In this document: positions 1 through 5,227 of the stretch, piece after piece
Layout: every line of letters begins with the position of its first letter
Position numbering within the stretch: position 1 is the stretch's first letter
Origin: Bacillota bacterium
Lineage (GTDB): Bacteria > Bacillota > Clostridia > Oscillospirales > Ruminococcaceae
DNA: 5,227 nucleotides
Direction: 5' to 3'
Assembly: GCA_023451415.1 (NCBI GenBank)
Contig: JAEXZK010000225.1
Span: 1-5,227 of the forward strand
Notes under the pieces: model-generated
The model's input: only the letters and a program-made list of their open reading frames with translations
Database searches by the model: none
Told to the model about the DNA's origin: nothing
Translations under genes and position numbers: made by a program

Positions 1-47
1 GTACTGGACTACTGACCATCCCCAAAACAGAGGAGACGGAAAAATGA
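1..47 (+). CDS. Possible 3' end of an upstream gene (partial)
   Basis: Two readings are possible. In frame 3, fourteen codons ending ...PKTEETEK run to a TGA at 45-47 that overlaps the thrB start as ATGA, the usual sign of translational coupling. In frame 1, the codons VLDY end at a TGA at 13-15, which would leave a normal short gap holding the thrB ribosome binding site. The frame 3 reading uses codons (CTA, ACA, ACT) that are uncommon in the neighbouring genes, so frame 1 is at least as likely. Homoserine dehydrogenase (hom) commonly precedes thrB in clostridia, but too little is visible to identify the product. Confidence 0.3.
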   Translation, partial: TGLLTIPKTEETEK

Positions 48-937
48 TCGAGATCAAAGTGCCCGCCACCAGCGCCAACCTGGGCTCGGGCTTCGACTCC
101 CTGGGCCTGGCTGTACAGATGTACAATCGGGTGCTTATGGAGCCCTGGGACGGCGTGGCCGTGGAGTCCCTGGACAACACACCCATTCCCACGGATGAGC
201 ATAATCTGGTATATAAGACTGCGAAGTATTTGTTCGATATCTGCGGCAAGTCCCTGCCTGGGCTCCATATCCAGCAGGAGAACGTCATCCCCATGGCCCG
301 GGGCCTGGGGAGCAGCTCGGCCTGCATTGTCGCGGGGCTGACGGGAGCCAACCTCCTTATGGGCAGCCCTCTGAACCAGAGCGACATCATCAATATGGCG
401 GCCGCCATGGAGGGGCATCCCGACAATTCCACCCCGGCCATCCTGGGAGGGCAGGTTACAGCCGCCCTGGAAAACGGCAAGGTCTACTACTGCCGCCAGG
501 AGGTGCGGGATGATCTGAAATTTGTCACCATCATCCCCGACTTTGAACTTAAGACCAGCCTGGCCCGCTCTGCCCTGCCCAAAGAGGTGGAGCACAAGGA
601 CGCGGTGTACAACCTGTCCCGGGCGGCACTGATGGCCATGAGCCTCAGCAGCGGCCGGTACGAAAACCTGCGGGTGGCCTGCGGCGACCGCCTCCATCAG
701 CCCTACCGGCTGGGCCTGATCAAAGGGGGGCAGGAGGTTATGAGCTGCTGCCTGGAGAACGGCGCTTACGGCGCTTACATCAGCGGTGCGGGTTCCACCC
801 TCATGGCCATCATCCCCGGGGCGGATACGGGCTTTGCACGGCGGCTGAGATGCTGGCTGGACACCCGGGACTGCCAGGGCTGGCAGGTTCTGGAGCTGCC
901 GCCGGACAACGGGGGCGCCGTGGTCACCCGGTCCTGA
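44..937 (+). CDS. thrB: Homoserine kinase
   Basis: Cytoplasmic GHMP-superfamily kinase that phosphorylates L-homoserine with ATP to O-phospho-L-homoserine, the substrate of threonine synthase. The family marks are in order. The N-terminal VPATSANLGSGFDSLG is at about residues 6-21. The nucleotide-binding GHMP motif P-M-A-R-G-L-G-S-S-S-A is at 83-93. EGHPDN is at 123-128. The C-terminal glycine-rich SGAGSTLMA is at 247-255. At 297 residues it is full length for ThrB. The ATG at 44 has AGGAG at 31-35, eight bases upstream, and puts the first conserved block at the expected distance from the N-terminus. lysC follows after a 61-base gap with no evident terminator, so co-transcription is likely. 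No thrC is visible in the window. Nothing is missing or broken. Confidence 0.96.
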   Translation: MIEIKVPATSANLGSGFDSLGLAVQMYNRVLMEPWDGVAVESLDNTPIPTDEHNLVYKTAKYLFDICGKSLPGLHIQQENVIPMARGLGSSSACIVAGLTGANLLMGSPLNQSDIINMAAAMEGHPDNSTPAILGGQVTAALENGKVYYCRQEVRDDLKFVTIIPDFELKTSLARSALPKEVEHKDAVYNLSRAALMAMSLSSGRYENLRVACGDRLHQPYRLGLIKGGQEVMSCCLENGAYGAYISGAGSTLMAIIPGADTGFARRLRCWLDTRDCQGWQVLELPPDNGGAVVTRS

Positions 938-998
938 AACGGCGCGGTCTTGCTGTGTTTGCTTATTCCCTGGTTCATTTTGTGGGAGGTAAGATAGA

Positions 999-2204
999 AT
1001 GAGTCTCATTGTGCAGAAGTTCGGCGGCACCTCGGTGGCCAATGCCGAAAGGATCATGAACGTGGCGGGCATCGTCACCGATACTTACAAAAAGGGCAAC
1101 AGTGTGGTGGTAGTGGTGTCCGCCCAGGGCGATACCACCGACGATCTGATCGAGAAAGCCCGGGAGATCAACCCCAAGGCCTCCAAGCGGGAAATGGACG
1201 TCCTCCTCTCCACCGGCGAGCAGATTTCCATCGCCCTGCTGGCCATGGCCATCGAAAAAATGGGGTACCCCGTCAAATCCCTCACCGGCTGGCAGGCGGG
1301 CTTTGTCACCGACTCCACCCATGGCAACTCCCGCATCCGCCGCATCGATAAAGAACGGCTGACCAACGAGCTGGACAAGGGTAATATCCTTATTGTGGCC
1401 GGCTTCCAGGGGGTCAACCGCTACGACGACATCACCACCCTGGGACGCGGGGGCTCCGATACCAGCGCCGTGGCCATCGCCGCGGTCTGCCACGCGGACC
1501 TGTGCCAGATCTACACCGACGTTGACGGCATCTATACCGCCGACCCCCGGCTGGTGCCCAATGCCAAAAGGCTGGAGGAGGTCACCTTTGACGAGATGCT
1601 GGAGCTGGCCAGCCTGGGCGCCCAGGTGCTCCATACCCGCAGCGTGGAAATGGCCAAGAAGTACAATGTGAATCTGGAAGTGCTCTCCAGCCTGACCAAG
1701 CGGCCGGGGACAGTAGTCAAGGAGGTAGTGGACGTGGAAAAGATGCTCATCAAGGGTGTGGCAAAGGACGACAAGGTGGTAAGGCTTTCCATCATCGGCG
1801 TGCAGGACGTGCCCGGCATCGCCTTTAAGATATTTTCCGCCCTGGCGGCCAAAAACGTCAACGTGGATATCATCCTCCAGTCCGTGGGCCGCAACAACAC
1901 CAAGGACATCGCCTTCACCGTGGACCTGGACCACAAGGAGGAGGCCATCCAGGTGCTGGAGGACCTCAAGCAGGTGATGAACGCCCATGAGATCGTCTAC
2001 GACGACAATGTTTCCAAAGTGTCCATCGTAGGCGCGGGTATGGCCACCAACCCCGGCGTGGCGGCCAGAATGTTTGAGGCCCTGGCCGACGCGGGCATCA
2101 ATATCCAGATGATCTCCACCAGCGAGATCAAGATCTCCGTCCTCATCCGCAAGGAGGACGGTCCCCGGGCGGTGCAGGCGGTCCACGACCAGTTCCAGGT
2201 TTGA
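999..2204 (+). CDS. lysC: Aspartate kinase (aspartokinase), alpha-subunit type with two ACT domains
   Basis: Phosphorylates L-aspartate to 4-phospho-L-aspartate, the committed step for lysine, threonine, methionine and diaminopimelate. The amino acid kinase domain covers about residues 1-235: KFGGTS at 7-12, STGEQ at 71-75, the block around VAGFQG at 133-138, GRGGSDTSA at 149-157 and the nucleotide-site segment YTDVDGIYTADPR at 172-184. Two ACT repeats follow, starting near RLSIIGV (262) and KVSIVGAGM (340). This is the usual site of allosteric amino acid binding, so feedback control by lysine and/or threonine is expected; which one cannot be read here. At 401 residues it matches monofunctional Gram-positive LysC, with no homoserine dehydrogenase fusion. 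The start is set by GGGAGGT at 984-990, eight bases before the ATG. A second in-frame start lies inside the gene (see 1719-1736). The stop codon lies within the -35 box of the next promoter. It probably shares a transcript with thrB. Confidence 0.97.
   Translation: MSLIVQKFGGTSVANAERIMNVAGIVTDTYKKGNSVVVVVSAQGDTTDDLIEKAREINPKASKREMDVLLSTGEQISIALLAMAIEKMGYPVKSLTGWQAGFVTDSTHGNSRIRRIDKERLTNELDKGNILIVAGFQGVNRYDDITTLGRGGSDTSAVAIAAVCHADLCQIYTDVDGIYTADPRLVPNAKRLEEVTFDEMLELASLGAQVLHTRSVEMAKKYNVNLEVLSSLTKRPGTVVKEVVDVEKMLIKGVAKDDKVVRLSIIGVQDVPGIAFKIFSALAAKNVNVDIILQSVGRNNTKDIAFTVDLDHKEEAIQVLEDLKQVMNAHEIVYDDNVSKVSIVGAGMATNPGVAARMFEALADAGINIQMISTSEIKISVLIRKEDGPRAVQAVHDQFQV
1719..1736 (+). promoter_or_regulatory. 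Internal ribosome binding site and GTG start for an aspartokinase beta subunit
   Basis: AAGGAGGT at 1719-1726 is an eight-base match to the anti-Shine-Dalgarno sequence, better than the gene's own GGGAGGT. After a seven-base spacer comes an in-frame GTG at 1734-1736 (Val246 of LysC). The ATG at 1743 (Met249) is also in frame but 16 bases away, so GTG is the better start. The position falls at the junction between the kinase domain and the first ACT domain, where Bacillus subtilis LysC and Corynebacterium Ask are known to start their beta subunits. The codons involved (Lys-Glu-Val) could produce such a match by chance, so expression is inferred. Confidence 0.65.
1734..2204 (+). CDS. lysC: Candidate aspartokinase beta subunit (in-frame product within lysC)
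   Basis: An in-frame translation from the GTG at 1734 would give about 156 residues containing both ACT domains and no kinase domain. In known alpha2beta2 aspartokinases the beta subunit, identical to the C-terminal part of alpha, binds the feedback inhibitor at the alpha-beta interface. The predicted size is close to the 160-170 residues typical of those beta subunits. Support comes from the strong ribosome binding site and its position at the domain boundary. There is no direct evidence of expression, and the full-length protein could instead act as a homodimer. Confidence 0.55.
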   Translation: MEKMLIKGVAKDDKVVRLSIIGVQDVPGIAFKIFSALAAKNVNVDIILQSVGRNNTKDIAFTVDLDHKEEAIQVLEDLKQVMNAHEIVYDDNVSKVSIVGAGMATNPGVAARMFEALADAGINIQMISTSEIKISVLIRKEDGPRAVQAVHDQFQV

Positions 2205-2229
2205 CAAACCCGCCTCACCGTGTTAAAAT
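2201..2229 (+). promoter_or_regulatory. Vegetative (sigma-A/sigma-70 type) promoter overlapping the lysC stop codon
   Basis: A perfect -35 TTGACA (2201-2206) and a -10 TAAAAT (2224-2229, one mismatch to TATAAT) are separated by exactly 17 bases. TG at 2221-2222 adds an extended -10. The lysC TGA (2202-2204) lies inside the -35 box. Transcription should start near 2235-2238. The promoter gives the downstream transporter and kinase genes their own transcription, independent of thrB-lysC, after a leader of about 155 bases. Confidence 0.82.
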
Positions 2230-2235
2230 ACCCCT

Positions 2236-2392
2236 GTAATTATCCGGCATGAAGCCGGATGCTCCAGGCAATCCATATCACTGGGAATCAAGACAGGCCA
2301 TGAAGGCGCGTGCCCCCGCAGAGGCAGGGGCTGTGTTTTCATGGCCTTTTTGGTGTGTGAAAATCCATTGACAAGACGGAGGACGTATTTCT
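2236..2392 (+). promoter_or_regulatory. Structured 5' leader, candidate riboswitch or attenuator (class not recognised)
   Basis: This stretch lies between the predicted transcription start and the S-component ATG. First comes a perfect 7-bp hairpin, ATCCGGC (2242-2248) with GCCGGAT (2254-2260), closing a 5-base loop. Next is a weaker CCAG (2264-2267)/CTGG (2281-2284) stem with a 13-base loop. Then comes the intrinsic terminator at 2295-2351. CCTGT (2233-2237) could pair with ACAGG (2293-2297) to close a three-way junction overlapping the base of the terminator, but the predicted start may exclude part of that strand. A strong promoter driving into a terminator ahead of an ECF transporter gene is the classic arrangement of a ligand-controlled leader. 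I do not see the conserved cores of the TPP, FMN, THF, cobalamin or purine classes. A simple lysC terminator placed after an unrelated promoter remains possible. Confidence 0.5.
2295..2351 (+). terminator. Intrinsic terminator in the leader of the transporter-kinase operon
   Basis: AGGCCATGAA (2295-2304) pairs perfectly with TTCATGGCCT (2338-2347). The pairing continues inward to about 15 bp, with wobble pairs (2305-2309 with 2333-2337). After a small internal loop, GCCCC (2312-2316) pairs with GGGGC (2327-2331). The stem ends in TTTTT at 2347-2351. It can end thrB-lysC transcripts and also stop transcripts from the 2201-2229 promoter before they reach the next gene. Confidence 0.8.
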
Positions 2393-2926
2393 ATGAAACT
2401 GACAGTAAAACAGCTTGCCCTTGGGGGCCTCTTTCTGGCCCTGGGGCTGGTGCTGCCCTTCTTTACCGCCCAGGTCCCCAGCATCGGCAGCAAGCTCCTG
2501 CCCATGCACATCCCCGTGCTCCTCTGCGGCTTTGTCTGCGGCGGGCCGGTGGGCCTCATTGTGGGGGCCGTTACCCCCCTGCTGCGGAGCATGATGTTCG
2601 GGATGCCCCCCATGTTCCCCACAGCCACGGCCATGGCCTTTGAGCTGGCGGCCTACGGCTTCCTGGCGGGCTTTTTCTACCGCCGCCTCCCCAAAAACCT
2701 GTTGTGGCTCTATGTGGACCTGCTCCTGGCCATGGCGGGGGGGCGCATCGTCTGGGGCGCGGTTTCCATGGCCCTGTATGCCGTCCTGGGCAACCCCTTT
2801 ACCTGGGAGGTGTTCCTGGCCGGCGCGGTCCTTAACGCCCTGCCCGGCATCATCCTCCAGCTGGTTATCATCCCGCCCATCGTTATGGCGCTGAAGAGAG
2901 CCAAACTGGTCACCAACAGGGCGTAA
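2393..2926 (+). CDS. ECF transporter S component (substrate-binding membrane subunit), substrate unknown
   Basis: Small integral membrane protein of 177 residues with about six hydrophobic segments (roughly 7-25, 36-50, 51-66, 76-96, 102-126, 138-168) and a basic C-terminal end. The size and the pattern of a first helix rich in small residues (G12-L-F-L-A16), LLPMHIPVLLCG at 35-46 and repeated glycine/proline turns fit energy-coupling-factor S components. These bind a vitamin or similar compound and work with a shared EcfA-EcfA'-EcfT module. No such module is encoded here, so a group II system using components from elsewhere is expected. Pantothenate, niacin-like compounds or a nucleoside are conceivable; the sequence does not decide. 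The start is supported by GGAGGA at 2378-2383, nine bases before the ATG. Expression is probably controlled by the leader upstream. The kinase gene follows after 24 bases, suggesting joint uptake and phosphorylation. Confidence 0.85.
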   Translation: MKLTVKQLALGGLFLALGLVLPFFTAQVPSIGSKLLPMHIPVLLCGFVCGGPVGLIVGAVTPLLRSMMFGMPPMFPTATAMAFELAAYGFLAGFFYRRLPKNLLWLYVDLLLAMAGGRIVWGAVSMALYAVLGNPFTWEVFLAGAVLNALPGIILQLVIIPPIVMALKRAKLVTNRA

Positions 2927-2950
2927 TACGGCCCGGAGAGGAACATCCCA

Positions 2951-4012
2951 ATGGAAAAATGGAAGGAGCTTCTGCTGAAACAGGAGCGGCTGCATCCGAA
3001 GATGCAGATACAGGACTTTTTTAAGCTGGCTTATCAAAGTGAATTTGCCGGGGAACACAGCATCGCCAACCCCCGGGAGGCTTTGGCCTGGCTGGAGGAG
3101 GAGCTTTCCGCCCTCTCTCCGGAGGGGGAGCGGGGGGCGGAGCCCATCGGCGGCGGCCTTTGCCGCCTTCATCTCCGGGGCCTGGAAGGAATGGGGCTGA
3201 GCGCCGCCACCATCAACGGTATTTTTGTGGCTTCCGCCCGGGAGCCACGGGGCAGCAGGGCAGGCCTGGAGGCCAGGTTGGCCCTCCTTCCGGCGTGCTG
3301 CCGGGAAGGGAGCCTGCCCTTTGAGCCGTCGGAGGCGGAAGAAGCCATACGCTGCTGGCGGGAGGCGGGTTATCCCGCGGTCCACCACAGCGAGGCCTAC
3401 CGCGGGGCTTATCATCCAGCCTACCGGGTGGTGGAGGAGATATGGTGCAGATATCTGGAGGTTTTTGCGGCCATTGACCGGCGGCTGGCGGGAGGAGAAC
3501 CTCTGACAGTGGCCATAGACGGCAACAGCGCCGGGGGAAAAAGCACCCTGGGGGCGCTGCTGGCCCAGGTCTACGACTGCAACCTGTTCCATATGGACGA
3601 CTTCTTCCTGCGGCCGGAGCAGAGGACCCCGGAACGCTTTGCCCAGCCCGGGGGCAATGTGGACCGGGAAAGGTTCGCCGCCCAGGTGCTGGAAGGCATC
3701 CGTGGCAGATCCCCCTTCCGGTACCGCCGGTTTGACTGCTCCCGGATGGCCCTGGGGAAAGAGGTGGCGGTAGAGCCCAAAGTGCTGAATATTGTGGAGG
3801 GCTCCTACAGCCTGCATCCCGATCTGGCCGGGGCCTACGGCCTCAGGATTTTTATGGAGATCGCCCCCGAGACCCAGAGCCGGCGGATCCTGGCCCGCAA
3901 CGGGCCGGCCATGCACAAGCGCTTCCTGGAGGAATGGATCCCCCTGGAGGAGCGGTACTTCCGGGAATTGGACATCCGCGCTGGATGCGACCTGGTGCTG
4001 GGGGAAGGGTAA
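2951..4012 (+). CDS. Two-domain protein: unknown N-terminal domain fused to a uridine-kinase-like P-loop kinase
   Basis: Soluble protein of 353 residues without signal peptide or membrane segments. The C-terminal half (about 185-350) is a P-loop kinase of the uridine kinase/phosphoribulokinase group. It shows Walker A GNSAGGKST at 191-199 (Lys197), HMDDFF at 214-219 in the usual acidic substrate/Mg site position, NVDRERF soon after, VEG at 282-284 and an arginine-rich lid-like stretch RRILARNG further on. The first 170 residues are not a known kinase part. They are partly helical and include YQSEFAGEH near residue 29 and the striking HHSEAYRGAYHPAYRVV at 145-161, which looks like a conserved motif; I cannot assign its function. 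The substrate is unknown, and true uridine kinase activity should not be assumed. GGAGAGGA at 2935-2942 sits eight bases before the ATG. The 24-base gap from the S component indicates one operon, so phosphorylation of the imported compound is a reasonable inference. Confidence 0.82.
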   Translation: MEKWKELLLKQERLHPKMQIQDFFKLAYQSEFAGEHSIANPREALAWLEEELSALSPEGERGAEPIGGGLCRLHLRGLEGMGLSAATINGIFVASAREPRGSRAGLEARLALLPACCREGSLPFEPSEAEEAIRCWREAGYPAVHHSEAYRGAYHPAYRVVEEIWCRYLEVFAAIDRRLAGGEPLTVAIDGNSAGGKSTLGALLAQVYDCNLFHMDDFFLRPEQRTPERFAQPGGNVDRERFAAQVLEGIRGRSPFRYRRFDCSRMALGKEVAVEPKVLNIVEGSYSLHPDLAGAYGLRIFMEIAPETQSRRILARNGPAMHKRFLEEWIPLEERYFRELDIRAGCDLVLGEG

Positions 4013-4036
4013 AGATTGCCGGCCCGCCTGCCGCAG

Positions 4037-4081
4037 AAAAAAAGACCCCTGCCTGTAATAGAACACAGGCGGGGGTCTTTT
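4037..4081. terminator. Bidirectional intrinsic terminator between convergent genes
   Basis: A near-perfect 17-bp stem (4040-4056 with 4065-4081, one T-G wobble) closes an 8-base loop at 4057-4064. On the + strand it ends in TTTT (4078-4081), 25 bases after the kinase stop. On the - strand the seven A residues at 4037-4043 become a U tract, so the same hairpin ends the convergent reductase gene, whose stop is about 60 bases away. Both flanking genes point into it. Confidence 0.9.
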
Positions 4082-4139
4082 GCACCCATCCGGCCAAAGG
4101 CTTGGGGAAATGATTGCACTCGGAGGATGTTTTGCGGGC

Positions 4140-5162
4140 TCAGGCATTTGCCCCGGTCCGGAAGCTCCGGTAATCCCGGAGGTTCTCCACCAGCAGGGCC
4201 GGGGTGTCCAGCTGATAGGGACAGTTGTCCTTGCAATGGTTGCAGTGGATGCAGTCCTCCACCTTGCTCATGATCTCCTCCCCCTCGGGGCCGAGGAAAC
4301 GCTTGGTAGGGGAACGGCGGAGGAGCAGGCTCATGCGGGCGGCCATGGGAATGCGGATTCCGGCGGGGCAGGGGAGGCAGTAGCCGCAGCCCCGGCAGAA
4401 GTTGCCCGCCAGCTCCCGGCGGTCGGCGTCGATGATTTCCTGGAGCCGGCCGTCCAGAACGGGCGGGTCCTTTTCCAGAGCCAGGAACTGCTCCAACTCC
4501 TCCATCTTCTGGATACCGTAAATGGGCACCGCAGCGGGGAAGCGGCGCATGAAGGCAAACACCGGCCTCACGTCGTGGATCAGCCCGCCGGACAGGGACT
4601 TCATGGCGATGAAGCCAAGATTTTCCTGGCGGCAGAGCTCCACCAGGGCCTCCTCTCGGGCGCTGCTCAGGTAGTTGAAGGGGTACTGGATGGTGTCATA
4701 CAGGCCGGAACGGGCGGCGTCTTCCGCCACGCCCACCTTGTGGGTGGTGAGGCCGATGTACCGGCACCAGCCGCGGCGGCGGGCCTCCAGCAGGCCGGCG
4801 TAGGGGCCGTCGGGATCGTCGGGGTCCGGCAGCGTGCCGGCGTTGTGGTTCTGGAGCAGGTCCACATAATCGGTGCCCAGGGTGCGCAGGCTGGTCTCCG
4901 CCAGCTCCAGGAATTTTTCCTTGGGGGAGGGGACCGCCTTGGTGGCCAGGATGACGTCCTTGCGGACAGGGCCGAGGGCCCGGCGGAGTTTTTCCTCGCT
5001 GTCGGTGTAGGAGCGGGCGGTATCAAAAAAATTGATCCCAGCCTCGTAGGCCCGGCGGAGGATGGCGACGGCGTCGTCCATGGCGGCCCGCTGGATGGGC
5101 AGAGCGCCAAAAGAGGTTTTGGTCACCATCAGGCCGGTACGCCCTAACTGTACTTTTTTCAT
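4140..5162 (-). CDS. Aldo/keto reductase with C-terminal ferredoxin-like [4Fe-4S] domain
   Basis: Predicted cytoplasmic oxidoreductase of 340 residues. The N-terminal part (about 1-230) is an aldo/keto reductase TIM barrel with the full catalytic tetrad: Asp47, Tyr52 (in FDTARSY), Lys75 (ATK) and His106 (QNH). The start MKKVQLGRTGLMVT is typical of the family. The C-terminal part carries two cysteine groups, Cys256/259/262/265 followed by proline and Cys304/307/310/314 followed by proline, each able to hold a [4Fe-4S] cluster. This architecture is common in anaerobic clostridia; physiological substrates are mostly unknown, and electron transfer between the clusters and a bound nicotinamide is inferred. 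The ATG is supported by AAAGGAGG (complement of 5172-5179), nine bases upstream. The gene is convergent to the kinase operon and shares its terminator, so no functional link to it is implied. No clear promoter is visible upstream; it may be co-transcribed with the gene ending at 5181. Confidence 0.93.
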   Translation of the reverse strand: MKKVQLGRTGLMVTKTSFGALPIQRAAMDDAVAILRRAYEAGINFFDTARSYTDSEEKLRRALGPVRKDVILATKAVPSPKEKFLELAETSLRTLGTDYVDLLQNHNAGTLPDPDDPDGPYAGLLEARRRGWCRYIGLTTHKVGVAEDAARSGLYDTIQYPFNYLSSAREEALVELCRQENLGFIAMKSLSGGLIHDVRPVFAFMRRFPAAVPIYGIQKMEELEQFLALEKDPPVLDGRLQEIIDADRRELAGNFCRGCGYCLPCPAGIRIPMAARMSLLLRRSPTKRFLGPEGEEIMSKVEDCIHCNHCKDNCPYQLDTPALLVENLRDYRSFRTGANA

Positions 5163-5180
5163 GCTGTCAGGCCTCCTTTG

Positions 5181-5227
5181 TTATTGGAAGGAAAGGTAAC
5201 GCAGTACCAGATAGTTGAGATTGATGC
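5181..5227 (-). CDS. Possible 3' end of a further - strand gene (partial)
   Basis: Read on the - strand, an open frame enters from the window edge and ends with INLNYLVLRYLSFQ and a TAA at 5181-5183, 18 bases before the reductase ATG. The spacing fits an operon pair, with the reductase's ribosome binding site falling in the gap. Only about 15 codons are visible, so the product cannot be identified. The stretch is AT-richer than the neighbouring genes, and the open frame could be chance. Confidence 0.35.
   Translation of the reverse strand, partial: INLNYLVLRYLSFQ

Noticed and set aside
938..998. Possible promoter in the thrB-lysC gap
   Set aside because: The gap is T-rich with weak TTGCTG-like and TTCATT-like stretches, but there is no convincing pair of -35 and -10 boxes at 16-18 base spacing. 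Co-transcription with thrB is simpler.
975..2207. A 410-codon open frame on the - strand opposite lysC
   Set aside because: It is a mirror of the lysC reading frame, caused by strong third-position C/G bias. The translation is rich in His, Gly and Asp and resembles no protein family.
2236..2297. Resemblance of the leader to a cobalamin riboswitch core (CCGG...CCGG arm, then ATCACTGGGAA)
   Set aside because: The similarity is loose. The conserved B12-box sequence is absent, and the space between transcription start and terminator is much shorter than that aptamer needs.
2249..2371. A 40-codon open frame (starting MKPDAPGNPYHWESRQAMK) running through the leader and its terminator, a possible leader peptide for attenuation
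   Set aside because: There is no ribosome binding site before the ATG at 2249, which lies in the loop of the first hairpin. There is no run of one regulatory codon, and the frame simply passes through both terminator arms. Most likely chance.
2368..2397. A second TTGACA at 2368-2373 just before the S-component gene
   Set aside because: A -10 box at proper spacing would fall on the start codon itself (TATGAA at 2392-2397) and would give a transcript without the ribosome binding site. The site at 2201-2229 is far better.
2339..4147. A 602-codon open frame on the - strand opposite the transporter and kinase genes
   Set aside because: It is antisense to two well-supported genes with ribosome binding sites and family motifs. 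Its translation is low-complexity-like (Gln, Gly, His, Pro-rich), and it crosses both terminators.
4080..5147. A 355-codon open frame on the + strand opposite the aldo/keto reductase
   Set aside because: It is a shadow of the reductase, which has a full catalytic tetrad and cluster cysteines. It starts inside the bidirectional terminator and lacks a recognisable domain.

Overview
The window looks like chromosomal DNA from a GC-rich clostridial Firmicute. The Oscillospiraceae (Flavonifractor/Oscillibacter-like) are my best guess. The basis is strong GGAGG-type ribosome binding sites, a consensus vegetative promoter, an ECF-type vitamin transporter subunit, an aldo/keto reductase with a ferredoxin-like tail, and strong C/G preference at third codon positions. 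This placement is a judgement from protein style, not a database match.

Layout. Bases 1-2204 carry two aspartate-family amino acid genes on the + strand: thrB (homoserine kinase, 44-937) and lysC (aspartokinase, 999-2204). They probably continue an operon that begins upstream of the window. Inside lysC there is a perfect Shine-Dalgarno followed by an in-frame GTG, where a separate regulatory beta subunit would start, as in Bacillus and Corynebacterium aspartokinases. A consensus extended -10 promoter (2201-2229) overlaps the lysC stop codon. It fires into a structured leader of about 155 bases that contains a strong intrinsic terminator (2295-2351). This layout is typical of a riboswitch or attenuator.

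Behind the leader lie two + strand genes 24 bases apart: an ECF transporter S component (2393-2926) and a 353-residue protein (2951-4012). The latter joins an unrecognised N-terminal domain to a uridine-kinase-like P-loop kinase. A natural reading is uptake of a vitamin or nucleoside-like compound followed by phosphorylation, controlled by the leader RNA. The substrate cannot be read from the sequence. A bidirectional terminator (4037-4081) separates this pair from a convergent - strand gene for an aldo/keto reductase with two C-terminal [4Fe-4S] motifs (4140-5162). The last bases probably hold the 3' tail of another - strand gene just upstream of the reductase.

The items most worth following up are the leader/S-component/kinase-fusion unit and the internal start in lysC. 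The remaining genes are ordinary.
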